This document shows, piece after piece, positions 33,446 through 43,558 of a DNA stretch of 64,000 nucleotides. Position numbers and translations under genes: made by a program. Below the pieces are notes generated by a model. The model searched no databases. It was not told where the DNA came from and saw only the letters and a list, made by a program, of their open reading frames with translations. The DNA comes from Isoetes taiwanensis (Eukaryota; Streptophyta; Lycopodiopsida; Isoetales; Isoetaceae). The stretch covers positions 20,878,386 through 20,942,385 of the forward strand of contig JAJEKV010000003.1 in NCBI GenBank assembly GCA_021234155.1, read 5' to 3'. Numbering within the stretch: position 1 is the first letter of the stretch; every line of letters starts with the position of its first letter.

Positions 33446-34710
33446 GTAGAAACCCAAGTGTTTTGTCGTTCGAGCAGTACAAAGGCTCCGAAATGGAGAT
33501 TCAACTTTGCCATGTCATCCAAAATGGTGACATTACCCTAGGAATCAAGATATACGGTCATTTTTAAACACGAACCCTCTACATGACAATATTCAGCAGC
33601 CATCTCTTACGCCAATTGACTAGGAACATATTGGACATGAGCTACTTTGGCGCTTCTTGGAGAAAGGGTGGTCTTCTGCCCACGAAACTTGATCGGAGGG
33701 TAATCTCGACGTTTTGAGTCTATTAGCATAGTCAGTTTACAATTTCGGAGTGGGAGAGTTGCCGGTCCGTGGCCAAGGACCTTTGGGAGAGGACCTCTTC
33801 TGGCGTCAACACCCTCCCTCTATGTGATGACATTGTGCAAGATCCTGGTCGAATCTGATTAGGATAAGGCCTCCGAAACGTAAACCCTGTGTGTTACTAG
33901 GTTATTGAAGGGTTTACGTTTTGGAGGCCGAGTTTTAGTCAGTTGCACTTGGCTGCAATTGAAAACGCGAAGCAATAGGAATTGACGGAATGGGGTTTGG
34001 ATTTATCCTCCTTCCATAATGGCAAATAGAAGCCAAGAGCGCCTTTTGCAGTAGCAAAATTGTTTGGGATCATTCAGGATGGCCAATAGATCCAAACCCC
34101 ATTCCTTGAGTTCCTATTGCTTCATGTTTTTAACTGCAGTTTCTTGACCATGTCCCAAGTTCAACCGACTAAATCGCGACCTCCATAACGTAAACCCTTC
34201 AATAACCTAGCAAACCACAGGGTTTACGTTTCGGAGGCCATATCCTCGTCAGATTCGACCAGGATCTTGCACAATGTGATCATGTAGAGGGAGGGTGTTG
34301 ATGCCAGAAGACGGACCCTTAAAACCTTCCGGAAGCAGTTCGCCCCAAAGGTCCTCTCCCGAAGGCCCTTGGCCACGGATGGGCAACTCTCCCACTCCGG
34401 AACTATAAACTGACTCTGCCAATGCACTCAAAACATCGACATTACCCTCGAGACCAAGTTTCGTGGGCGGAAGACCACCTTTTTTCCAAGAAGCGCCAAG
34501 GTAGCTCATGTCCAACACGTTCGTAGTCAATTGGCCTAAGAGGTAGCTGTGGAATACTGCCATGTAGAGGTTCGTGTTTCTCTTGTTGCCAAAAATGACC
34601 GTGTAACTTGGTCCCTAGGGTAAATTTGCCATTCCGGATGACATGGCAAAGTCAAATCTCCATTCTGGAGTCTTTGTACTGCTCGAACGACAAAACACTT
34701 GGGTTTCTAC
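33446..34710. repeat. 1.27-kb inverted repeat (arms about 565 and 620 bp)
   Basis: GTAGAAACCCAAGTGTTTTG at 33446 is the reverse complement of the sequence ending at 34710. Homology continues inward through CGAGCAGTACAAAG, GCGCTTCTTGGA, ACACCCTCCCTCTA, GGGTTTACGTTT and AATGGGGTTTGGAT to about 34010/34088. The ~78-bp centre is not palindromic. Arms are diverged by substitutions and small indels (about 85-90 percent by eye). Array 1 abuts the left arm. Confidence 0.93.
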
Positions 34711-34860
34711 ACGGTCCACCGTAGGACGCTTCACGGTTTGATAAGTTCTTTCAGACAAATCTTGGATTTTTTTGAATTTACTTGAAGCAGGCAACTTGAA
34801 CGGTGGATTCAACAGTCGGATAGGGAAACCGAGATCCGGAGGGGGAGGAGGGGCATTGGC
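34224..34860 (-). pseudogene. Unidentified protein fragment in right arm of inverted repeat
   Basis: One minus-strand frame runs from about 34860 to 34249 with a single TAG at 34615. It reads LNPPFKLPASSKFKKIQDLS, FGNKRNTNLYMAVFHSYLLG, LDMSYLGASWKKGGLPPTKL and LPLHDHIVQDPGRI. The left arm holds a more decayed mirror copy. The long frame across a stop suggests a once-real protein of over 200 residues. I do not recognise the family. Being duplicated in an inverted repeat, it may belong to a transposable element. Confidence 0.45.
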
Positions 34861-35227
34861 ATTTGCCCTCCCGGATCGTTGGCAGGAAAGGCTACCTCCG
34901 CAACCTTTTTGAGGTTCGTCTCACGGGTCTGCAGGCTCTCCCCCTCGGTGAGGAAGCTGTGCAAAGTCCTGGCCTGGTTCGATTTGGGGAAAGGTGTCAG
35001 CGTTTAAGTTGTTCAAGATCCCTCTATTCTATCCCTTGCCAAACTCCTCTACCAAAAAATTCTAAAGGTTATCATATTTCTTGCATGAAGTTCTAGTCAT
35101 CATGTCCACATCACCACCATCTAGCCATGTCAACCAAAATTTGCCAACATCACCCAATGAAAAGACCAAAGATGGACATCTTTTTCATTTTGGCCTAGTA
35201 AAAATTGGCCTTGCTTAGTTGGCATGC
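34861..35227. other. Spacer between inverted repeat and minisatellite array 2
   Basis: The first 150 bp may continue the broken protein upstream (minus strand). The rest is AT-rich. No separate gene is supported. Confidence 0.4.
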
Positions 35228-35850
35228 CATGTCACCGCTTGGAATGCCTAGGTGGCATGCCTGAGCCACCTTGGCATGTTGGAGCCTAGGTGGCATGTTG
35301 GAGCCCACATGGCATGTTTCAACCACTTTGGCATGTTTGAGCCTAAGTGGCATATTTGGCACGTTGGAGCCTAAGTGGCACGTTGGAGTCTAGGTGGCAT
35401 GTTGGAGCCCACGTGGCATATGTTGGAGCCTAAGTGGCATATTTGAGCCACCTTGCCATGTTTGTGCCTAGGTGGCATGTTGGAGCCACCTTGGCATGCT
35501 TGAGCCACCTTGGCATGTTGGAGCCTAGGTGGCATGTTTGAACCACCTTGACAAGTTGGATCCCGCATGGCATGTTTGATCCACCTTGGCATGTTTGAGC
35601 CACCTTGGCATGTCGAAGCCTAGGTGTCATGTTTGAGCCACCTTGGCATGTTTGAGTCACCTTGGCATGTTGGAGTCTATGTGGCATGTTTTAGCCACCT
35701 TGGCATGTTGAAGCCTAGTTGCCATGTTGGAGCCACCTTGGCATGTTTGAGCCACCTTGGCATGTTGAAGCCTAGTTGCCATGTTGGAGCCACCTTGGCA
35801 TGTTTGAGCCACCTTGGCATGTTGGAGCCTAGGTAGCATGTTTGAAGTCA
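35228..35850. repeat. 19-bp minisatellite array 2
   Basis: About 32 units of the same two 19-bp types as array 1, in the same orientation, including blocks of the CATGTTTGAGCCACCTTGG type in tandem. Shared repeat and proximity show that both arrays and the inverted repeat form one structure. Confidence 0.95.
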
Positions 35851-36229
35851 AATGCTAGTGAAGTGTGTCAAGCATATATAGCTCTTGTATGCTGCCATTT
35901 TGTGGCAATAATGGCATGTGGACAACTTGGTCATACATGGATTTTTAGAAAACCTTAAAAAACCACATCTCAAAAAAACACTACCTTAAAGAACAACACC
36001 TTTAAAAAAACATCCCTTCAAAAAACCATACTGCTTGAGAAAACAACACATCCTTAAAAAAGAGACTACACCTCCTTAAGAAACCACCCATTAAAAAAAA
36101 AAAAACTACATATTCTTAAGAAAAACTACAGTATATCCTTGGAAAACCACACCCCCATATAACTACGTGTAGGTTTTTTTCAAATCTTCAAAAAAACAAC
36201 TCGTATTTTGTTTTTACTGTTGTTTTCAG
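35851..36229. other. A-rich degenerate repeats
   Basis: Units of AAAAAACCAC(A/T) and AACAACACC(T/C)TTAAAAAA recur about eight times (35945-36160). No gene is supported. A pyrimidine-rich stretch ending TTTTCAG leads into the exon-like segment at 36230. Confidence 0.5.
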
Positions 36230-36319
36230 CCGTGGACCAAATGTTGGGGTTAGTGTGCTTCATTTTCCTGTTCTATCTACTGCTCCAGGACATACCACTA
36301 TGGATCTATCTAATATCAA
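36230..36319 (+). CDS. Exon-like 90-bp segment
   Basis: Bounded by TGTTGTTTTCAG and GTAAGTCC, an ideal plant intron end and start. The open frame reads RGPNVGVSVLHFPVLSTAPG and continues HTTMDLSNIK. Product unknown. Since it stands alone between repeats it could be a captured exon rather than part of a working gene. Confidence 0.4.
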
Positions 36320-36441
36320 GTAAGTCCACTGTTTCTGGTATAAATTCTGTTCTATTGCTGCCATGTGTATAGAGTGTTCAAATGCTGACATTAATGCTGC
36401 TAGGACACAGAACCTTGGTTTCAATTGCAAAGTTGGCATGG

Positions 36442-36517
36442 GGTGCCCATGTTATGCATGCCTGCTCTTATTGGCACATATACAGCAATGGGAGCAAGAA
36501 TGCATAACATAGGCACC
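36442..36517. repeat. 76-nt hairpin with 32-nt arms
   Basis: GGTGCCCATGTTATGCATGC (36442) pairs with GCATAACATAGGCACC (ending 36517). Arms contain a few mismatches and the loop is about 12 nt. It directly precedes the nested GGCGCC palindromes. Confidence 0.8.
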
Positions 36518-36569
36518 TCGTGTAGATTTTGTGATGGAGCTAAGCCATTTGGTCGAAATGGTGTTGGAT

Positions 36570-36760
36570 CAAATGGCGCCATGGCGCCATTTGGTCGAAA
36601 TGGTGTTTGGATCAAATGGCGCCATAGCGCCATTTGATCCAAATTCACACCTATGGCACATTCATAGGTGTGAATTTGGATCAAATAAGCCATGGCTCAT
36701 TTGATCCAAACATTTCGACAAAAATGGCTTCATGGCGCCATTTGATCCAAGTGTTCACCG
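36570..36760. repeat. Cluster of nested palindromes
   Basis: Four inverted structures follow one another. A perfect GGCGCCATGGCGCC palindrome spans 36570-36593. A 38-bp palindrome flanked by TTTGGATCAAAT spans 36606-36643 with one mismatch. TTCACACCTATG faces CATAGGTGTGAA at 36644-36674. A 36-bp palindrome centred on GCCATGGC spans 36675-36710. A weaker copy lies at 36728-36750. Same core as the 26.3-27.3 kb array. Confidence 0.92.
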
Positions 36761-37146
36761 TTACACCAAATGGCCATGGCTCATTTAGCTCCAAATTTGG
36801 ACCAAAATTTATACTTTTGTACTAAATAGCCATTTTTAACTTATTTTTTGCTTATTTTTCCTCTATTTCATATGTTAGAAAAGTATCGCCTTGCTTGATT
36901 GAAACAGGTTTAATTTTCCCCTGTACAACCTATTCGTCGGAAGGACAATTGTTGCCCGGGGACATATTTTGAATAGAACCACTCTTCATGGGAAGGAAAT
37001 AGATCCTTCAAAGCGTAGCAATTGAGGTCACAGGTGAGTCCGTGATCCCATCGATGAAGCTTCGGTCCCTGCGGAGGGGGGCGGAGATAACATTGGTGAA
37101 GCAGTAGGCACATTCATTCAGTGGCCTAAGAGGGATGTAAAACCAA

Positions 37147-40100
37147 ATGAGTGGCCCTCAAGTGAAGATACGTCTTCGAGATCCCTCAATTTGCCCTCTT
37201 CACAAGAGGATTCATCTAGTAGTCCATCTCGTCAAGAGTCCGTGGGACATCGGTTTCTTGCTCCTTTGTGGTGAACCAAGCAACACAGCAACAAATGAAG
37301 AAGACGAGATAGTAGAGGAGATTGGAGGTCATGAGAATCTAGCTGCCCGTCTTGGTCTCAGGTTGTTTAAGCCTGAAGATGAGACAGTCTACTACTCCAG
37401 AACAGATCTACTAGGTTTGCCATGCTACATTCTTCACTCCGCACGGATCTAAATATTAGGAGGCTTAATATAGTCTTTAGTGATCCTCGGGGATGCTATA
37501 GGCGATGAGTTCTTGGGTGTATCAAAGGTCGGGCTTCAAAGTGGGTAACATAATAGATCCAACGGGGAAACCAAAATATCAGGTCATGTCATGCTTGTCT
37601 TTGAGAGGTCTATAGCTAACAGCCTAGTAACACGGGAGACCCATCTTTGTTTTGCTTCATAATGGTAGGACAGTTTCACAACATTTACAAGCTCTTGCTG
37701 CTCTCGAACATGATGATTTAGAAGTTGAGTGCTTGGAAGGCGATGTTGAGAAGCAATTCAAGAGGAAAAGGAAATATACATATGTGAAGAGGGTGAGGGG
37801 AGGGAACCAAAGGGGGATGGCAAGGAGGAGAGGATGTGCTGCTTCCAAGGCAATCAAGAGTGCTCTAAAATCAACATCTTTGCAAGGACTAATGTGTCAA
37901 AAACTGAGCCGACAGCAAGTATGTGCCTTAAGAAAAGAATTTTATTCTCAATCAAGCAGTGCCAGGATTACGCTTGTTTTTGATGTGTTGAGTGTAACTT
38001 ATACAGGGCAGTCGGAGGCGAAAGTAGTGGTCTGTGGAGTGGAGTGCTGTCAATTCGCATGGCGCGTGGCTTTAGGAGTTGCTCACCACGCTTTTATAGT
38101 TGGAGGAAGAGGTTCGAGTTAGGTGGAAAACGGGTGAAACATGGTAATATCTGAGCTCTAAGAAGCCTAGATCTGTGACACTAGCTACAGAAAGTGTGCT
38201 TGATACCTTCATTAGTGAGAATGCAGAGAGCATTCCACATAGAAGCAAAAAAGGAAAGGATGATATAAGGGAGAATGTTCGCAAACTTCCTTCCATCCTT
38301 AATAAGAAGAGCATACATAAGGAGGTGGGCGCCGTGGTGGAAGAATTGACGAGGAAAGAGTGTAACCTTGCCCTCTTTTTTACAATATTTGGAAGAAAGA
38401 GTTTCGGGCGTCGACATAGCAAAAATACAAGCATTCTCCAAGTGTAACATATGTGTAGTCATCAGCGAAATTGGAAAGAACAAAAGATATAAGGGAGAGG
38501 CGCAACCTTTCAATTCAACGGCGGGCACATATGTTGGAACAACGTTCTGTAGGAGTCAATATTGGCATTGGCGTGCATTATCACATCGTCACGAGAAAGT
38601 CACCCTTGCATAATACATGATAAGATGGATCAGGTCAAAACACTCACACCAAGAAGTCACCATCTCGCAAAGTCTGTTTGGAGAGGAGATCGCTTGAAGA
38701 GCAGCTTGACAGGAGCATTGACACATGGTCATGGTGGACGGGCTTATGGCCATTTCTCTCTTGATCTTTGGAAGGATGACTCGAACTTTCATGTTGGATC
38801 ACTATCTAGGATCCTACACTATCTTGAGTTGCTTGGGAAGAAGACAAGTGTGGTGATTTGTGTGGAAGCAGAACTACAGATTGCAAATTGATGCAAGCCC
38901 TAAAAGATACTCGACCACTGCAACATAAGCTAGTGCAGACACAAGAGAAGATGCCTTCATCTTCTAGTGCCAACTTAGAAGGCTTCAATCCTCTTCCTCG
39001 AAATCTCTACTTACAGTTGGATAATGCATCGGGTCAAAATAAAAATAGATATGTGTTCTCCTACCTCTCTTATTTGACATGGCTTAAGGTATTCGATGAG
39101 ATTCAGGTTGGCTTCATGATGGTTGGGCACACTCATGACGATATTGATGCATTGTTTGGGAACTTTTCGACGTTAATGAGTTCATCGGATGCTCTAACTT
39201 TGCCTGAGTTGCTTTACTTGTTTAGCAAGTGCAATGCAAAGTCTCTTGTTCCATATTTTGTGGATGAAGTTCCAGATTGGAAAGGCTTTGTCAAGGGATA
39301 TATCCCTGATAAGGGCCAACGTCTAACAGGCCATACCGAGCCATTGCTATTCCGATTTAAAATGGATGGGAAATGGCCCATTATGCAATATAAGATGCGG
39401 CCAACCCATAAAGAGTGGATTCCAGAAAATGGAATAAGAATGTGGAAGGAGGATGAAAATGGTGAGCCAACGTTACCAACGGGGGTGCCTAAAAATATCC
39501 CTCCAAGGAAGACATTGAAAGATCTCCACGGCTCGCGCGACAAAGGCAAGTACATAGCATTATGGAATTCCTTCTGCAAAAATCAAGAAGATAGTGTGTT
39601 TGCACGACAGTACAAAGCAACTATGGATTACTCGAACGAGATTCTTTTGTGTTTGGAAGATGTATCTCCAGGACGACCTCAAAATGATAACTTTTGGTTG
39701 CGCACAAGGCAAGAACCTTTACAAAAGCTGCATTTACTCCAGAGAGGTCGATGAAGCATTTGTGCTTGTAAGACCTTTGCCTACATATTGTGGGCGGCCA
39801 GATGGCGTCGGTGTTGCCTATGGATGAGTTCGATCCTCATGCACATGTTACGAAAGGTATGTTTGTTTTAGTCGGGACGGAGGCGATGAAACTCCAACGT
39901 GGTTGGGCTTTTACGTAAGAAGATGCCATCCTAGATCCAGAGTCTACCAATTATGGTCACATTTATGTATCATGGTGGATGCCTGTTGGTCGTGACTATA
40001 CAGGTTGCTTAACTAAACGTTGGCGACCCAATCCATCAGATCCATCAAGGTATGAGAAGTTAGATGCCATACATTATGCATGGGATGCAAATGGCAAAAG

Positions 40101-40194
40101 ACCGAAGACTGTTCAGATTCCAAAATACATTGTTGACATGTGGGGGGACATAGCATTAGCTAAAAGCTCTCAATCTCAGTCATGTTCTCGATAA
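37147..40194 (+). pseudogene. DUF7869-type protein, transposase-like, frameshifted
   Basis: Pieces in three frames keep family order. N-terminal region, 37650-38120: KLSRQQVCALRKEFYSQSS, VVVCGVECCQFAWRVALGV. Then LPSILNKKSIHKEV and FSKCNIC (38420, possible zinc ligands). Core: CIIHDKMDQVKT (38610), GALTHGHGGRAYG, LPRNLYLQLDNASGQNKNRY (38995-39050), VGFMMVGHTHDDIDALFG (39105). C-terminal: MPVGRDYTGCLTKRW to TAA 40192. The three acidic residues (DKMD, QLDN, HDDID) could be an RNase H-like D-D-D triad; that is inference. The longest intact part is 38858-39754. At least four frame changes break it. No terminal repeats were found. Known family members occur in many eukaryotes, often in multicopy. 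Confidence 0.8.
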
Positions 40195-40403
40195 TCATGT
40201 ATGTAATTTCTTTTGCTATAATACTTAAGCATTTTGGACAATTAATACGTTGTCGATACATCCTAATTTATGCTTATACTAACATCCTTACATCTATTAT
40301 AATAGGTGTTTAATACACATCATTACATCTGATGCACACATTATTGATGGCATACATATAATTTAGATGCACATATTATTGATGGCATTATAGAGTCGAT
40401 GAT

Positions 40404-40643
40404 TCACTCATCATCAATCCCTGCTATTGTGATCGCATTCAGCTCGTAGGCATGGCGCTCAGGAACCCAAAGAAGATGGATCACAACACGAGTAAGGCCG
40501 GGGCAATCACACTCACGACCTTCTGCTTTGGATTGTAAGTAAGGATCCAGCTTAACACCTTTATGTATGCAGCGATTAATATCATTGTAGCTCATGGAGC
40601 AAAGAATGGTCTCAAACTGATCATCATAAATATTATAAGCCAT
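40404..40643 (-). CDS. Small intact ORF, 79 codons, unknown
   Basis: ATG 40643 to TGA 40404, reading MAYNIYDDQFETILCSMSYN, then HKGVKLDPYL, GRECDCPGLTRVVIHLLWVP and ITIAGIDDE. Codon use looks coding and it has a divergent partner at 41370. The 22-bp repeats begin just upstream of its start, where a promoter should be. No family recognised. Confidence 0.5.
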   Translation of the reverse strand: MAYNIYDDQFETILCSMSYNDINRCIHKGVKLDPYLQSKAEGRECDCPGLTRVVIHLLWVPERHAYELNAITIAGIDDE

Positions 40644-40687
40644 GGGAGATGAGACTTACCGAATGGAGCTGCTTTTATAGTCGTTAT

Positions 40688-40780
40688 AGAATTATTGGTA
40701 TAATACTTCAGCATTATTGGTATTATACGTGAGCATTATTGGTATTATACGTCAGCATTATTGGTATTATACTTCAACAT
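40688..40780. repeat. 22-bp tandem repeat between divergent genes
   Basis: Four copies of TTGGTATTATACGTCAGCAT with small changes (CTTCAGC, GTGAGC, CTTCAAC). Placed 45 bp upstream of the small minus-strand ORF, it could bind a regulator; CGTCAGC/CGTGAGC resembles a bZIP half-site, which is only suggestive. Confidence 0.85.
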
Positions 40781-40834
40781 TATTGGATTCGTAGCTATAA
40801 ATTCTTTTACCTTGTTTTCACTTCTCACTTTTCA

Positions 40835-41310
40835 TCCTTGCTTCTTGCTCCTTCATCTTCCTTGTTCCTTGATCTTCTTGCTACTTGATCTTCCTTGTTC
40901 CTTGATCTTCTTGCTACTTGATCTTCCTTGTTCATTGCTTCTGGCTACTTGATCTTGATCCTTGTTCCTTGCTACTTCATTCCCGTGCTCCTTCCTACTT
41001 GATCTTGTTCCTTGCTCTTGATCTTGCTACTGCTACTTGATCTTGATCCTTGTTCCTTGCTACTTCATTCCCGTGCTCCTTCCTACTTGATCTTGTTCCT
41101 TGCTCTTGATCTTGCTACTTGATCTTGTTCCTTGCTACTTGATCTTGATCCTTGCTTCTTGCTCCTTGATCTTCCTTGTTCCTTGATCTTCTTGCTACTT
41201 GATCTTCCTTGTTCATTGCATCTTGCTACTTGATCTTGATCCTTGTTCCTTGCTACTTCATTCCCGTGCTCCCTGCTACTTGATCTTGTTGCTTGCTCTT
41301 GAACTTGCTA
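40835..41310. repeat. Pyrimidine-rich imperfect tandem repeats
   Basis: Variants of CTTGCTACTTGATCTT and CTTGTTCCTTGCTACTT repeat for about 470 bp, including a duplicated block of about 85 bp (40951 and 41036). The repeat lies directly upstream of the ORF at 41370. Frames through it (Leu/Ser-rich) are artefacts. Confidence 0.88.
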
Positions 41311-41369
41311 CTTGCTCTGCTCCGTGTTCCTTGCTCCGTCGGTGATCCTTGCTTGCTTTTTGCAAATGA

Positions 41370-41960
41370 TTGGACCCAATCCTCCCTGGGCTACTCGGAA
41401 GGCCGCAAGCATGCCGAGGCATTCTCATGCGGCCTGGAATGGATGAGCTATGGGACCATTTCTTGGAGTGGAGGTTGCGCCACAGTCCCACCAAGGAGCT
41501 TACAATGGAGTTGATCAACTTCATTCTGGAGCGATTTGATTGTGGTCATGAGCCACTGATGGAAATTAATCCATCTGAATGTTATAGGAGACTTGCAATG
41601 AGGGGAATGCTTGAACCCCCTCCTTATCTGGACGAGATGCTACAGCAATTGAGGCCTCTTCTTCGTGCTGGATATTTAGCACACTCTCTAGATGCATACA
41701 TATCAGAGTTCATTCATGAAATTTGTAAGGGACAGATGTATGGCCTTATTAGGGTGTACTACAATGAGTACAACGGTTTTGTGGAGTTGGGTCCGCTCTT
41801 CTTCCGTGAGTATTATCCTGTGGAATTACTTTTTCTAATGACTAGGTACCCCATATGGTGGGAAGAATCAGCATGGGATGAGCGTGAGCTCTTGACTCCT
41901 AACCCAGATGCGTGGGTTAGACCTCGCAGGCGAAGAGAAAGGGGAAGGGGAAGGGGTTAG
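41370..41960 (+). CDS. Intact ORF, 196 codons, unknown, RG-rich C-terminus
   Basis: ATG 41370 to TAG 41958; the ATG at 41442 (MDELWDHFLEWRLRH) is an equally possible start and begins the well-structured part. The protein is helical-looking: TMELINFILERFDCGHEPLM, PPPYLDEMLQQLRPLLRAG, ISEFIHEICKGQMYGLIRVY, REYYPVELLFLMTRYP. It ends in a basic RG tail (RRRRERGRGRG) that may bind nucleic acid. One of the few unbroken ORFs in the window, which argues for a real gene. No family recognised. Confidence 0.6.
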   Translation: MDPILPGLLGRPQACRGILMRPGMDELWDHFLEWRLRHSPTKELTMELINFILERFDCGHEPLMEINPSECYRRLAMRGMLEPPPYLDEMLQQLRPLLRAGYLAHSLDAYISEFIHEICKGQMYGLIRVYYNEYNGFVELGPLFFREYYPVELLFLMTRYPIWWEESAWDERELLTPNPDAWVRPRRRRERGRGRG

Positions 41961-42000
41961 GAACCTGGGGAAAGGTTACTAGGGACATACATAGTTCATA

Positions 42001-42168
42001 CTTTGGTCTCTATTGTGTTTGGAAGTTGGTATATGATACCGTGTTATTATGTTCTCTAAATATTCATGTAACTATGTATGATACACGGGTACTGCATGTG
42101 TATAGAACCCCTGCATAAGGTCTATGATACAGGGTACTGTACACGTGTATACAACCCCTGCATAAGGT
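42001..42168. other. Converging intergenic segment
   Basis: Between the 41370 gene (plus) and the minus-strand gene above. It holds a 50-bp direct duplication (CCCCTGCATAAGGTCTAT at about 42109 and 42158). No terminator-like feature was defined. Confidence 0.5.
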
Positions 42169-43197
42169 CTATACAACCCCCATAATAAAAAAATTCCAGT
42201 TTACTAAAAATTTTCCCATTATAATGAAATTGTGCTTATCTATGAGGCTTATGCTGCCGCGATTGACTGAAGGGCCTGCCAAACCTGTAGATCCTGTTGG
42301 CAGCTTTACACGGAGACGCTGGAATTCTTCTTCTGTTGGTAGATTCGCCTCCTCTTGAGCAAATCGAGACTCCAGCCTCTCATAGGCTTCTTTAAGCTTT
42401 ATAGCATTGCCGGTATAATTAGACACTTCAAACATCTCTTTGTCCAAATCCTCTTCAAAATCTAGGCCTAGGTTTACCCATTCGGCCAAGGTACTGATAA
42501 GCTCATCTTCCCTAGCACACATTCGTAACAAAGACGGGTTCCTCAGTATATCACTTAGCAATATGTATTCTTTGCCTTCCACTAAAATTGACGTTATGTC
42601 AGACAACTTCTTTTCATCCTCATCCCCATCCTCATCACCTTGTAATCATCTCCCCCTCCTCCGGTTCACCCAAGGCGGTCGCCGAAGCTAAAACTCCTAC
42701 ATTCTTGCTCTTCTTCTTGTAGATCTATCTCCATTTCTACGTCATAGTCAACATCATCACACATAACTCGGACCCCCTTGGCTTAAAGATTTCATTGTTT
42801 TCCAAGTATATCTTGGTTTGGCCGAGCAAAATGCAATAACTAGCAAATGCAAGCGGCAAAGAGAAATAAGATACCTTCTTAAGTACAAGGGCCAGCGGGA
42901 GGAGGAGCGGATTAAAGCATTCTTGAAAAACATCTTCGCTGTTTGCAAATGGGAAGCCGCCTCCTCTAGAGCTGGTTTTGGAATCCACGAGCCAGGGACA
43001 TCTGCAAAGGACGTGCGTTGAGACCAAGCGGTCCGGGTGAAAGCTAAGGCAACCTCGCGATAGCATCCAAGCTCGCTACTGTTTGCCATGATGTCCAACT
43101 CTTTGCAATAGAACGGATAAATCGCAGTCGGCGCAACTTCCTCGTTGTCATGAGGGGCGGATGCATACCATTCCAGGAACTTCACATAACAATCCAT
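42169..43197 (-). pseudogene. Frameshifted gene of about 340 codons, unknown
   Basis: Starts MDCYVKFLEWYASAPHDNEE (43197), continues WIPKPALEEAASHLQTAKMF, then YSFSLPLAFASYCILLGQ-like sequence in a second frame. An acidic linker (DVDYDVEMEIDLQEEEQE, then GDEDGDEDEKK) follows, and it ends with LSDITSILVEGKEYILLSDI, EFQRLRVKLPTGSTG near 42170. At least three frame changes are needed and few true stops occur, so either recent decay or sequence error. The final part is helical with heptad-like leucines. No family recognised. It lies 3' of the histone-like gene on the same strand. Confidence 0.5.
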
Positions 43198-43325
43198 GGC
43201 GAAGCAGACGACGAAAGCAAGAAGATGTTTAGGAGCGGTAAGGCGCTGTCACTTCTGAACTCAAGTAGCCGTTATCGATTATGAAAGGGGACACAGCCGT
43301 TGTGGGGAGATTTGTCTGTACATTT

Positions 43326-43357
43326 TTAGGGTTAGGGTTAGGGTTAGGCTTAGGGTT
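43326..43357 (+). repeat. Short TTAGGG-like tract
   Basis: Four to five units of GGGTTA, one mutated to GGCTTA, directly adjoin hairpin copy 3. It could be an interstitial telomere-like patch; the usual plant unit is TTTAGGG, so the match is imperfect. Confidence 0.7.
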
Positions 43358-43426
43358 GGATCACACGACGTGAAGACTACTATGTGCAACAAAAAAGCAC
43401 AATGCTTGCTGCGCATCGTGTGATCC
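43358..43426. repeat. GATCACACGACGCGAA-type hairpin, copy 3 (diverged)
   Basis: GGATCACACGACGTGA faces GCGCATCGTGTGATCC; the outer 11 bp pair perfectly and the inner part has mismatches. Loop about 38 nt. It lies between the stop of the H3-like gene (43559) and the start of the next minus-strand gene (43197). Confidence 0.85.
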
Positions 43427-43558
43427 TCACGTATAACATTAAAAAAAAAATACAAAGTGCGACGCTAGCCTTCTAAGAAAGAAATGGACTAAGAGATTAA
43501 GCTTATAAAGCCATTACATTAAAGAATATTATACATATAAAAAAAACACAAAGGCACT

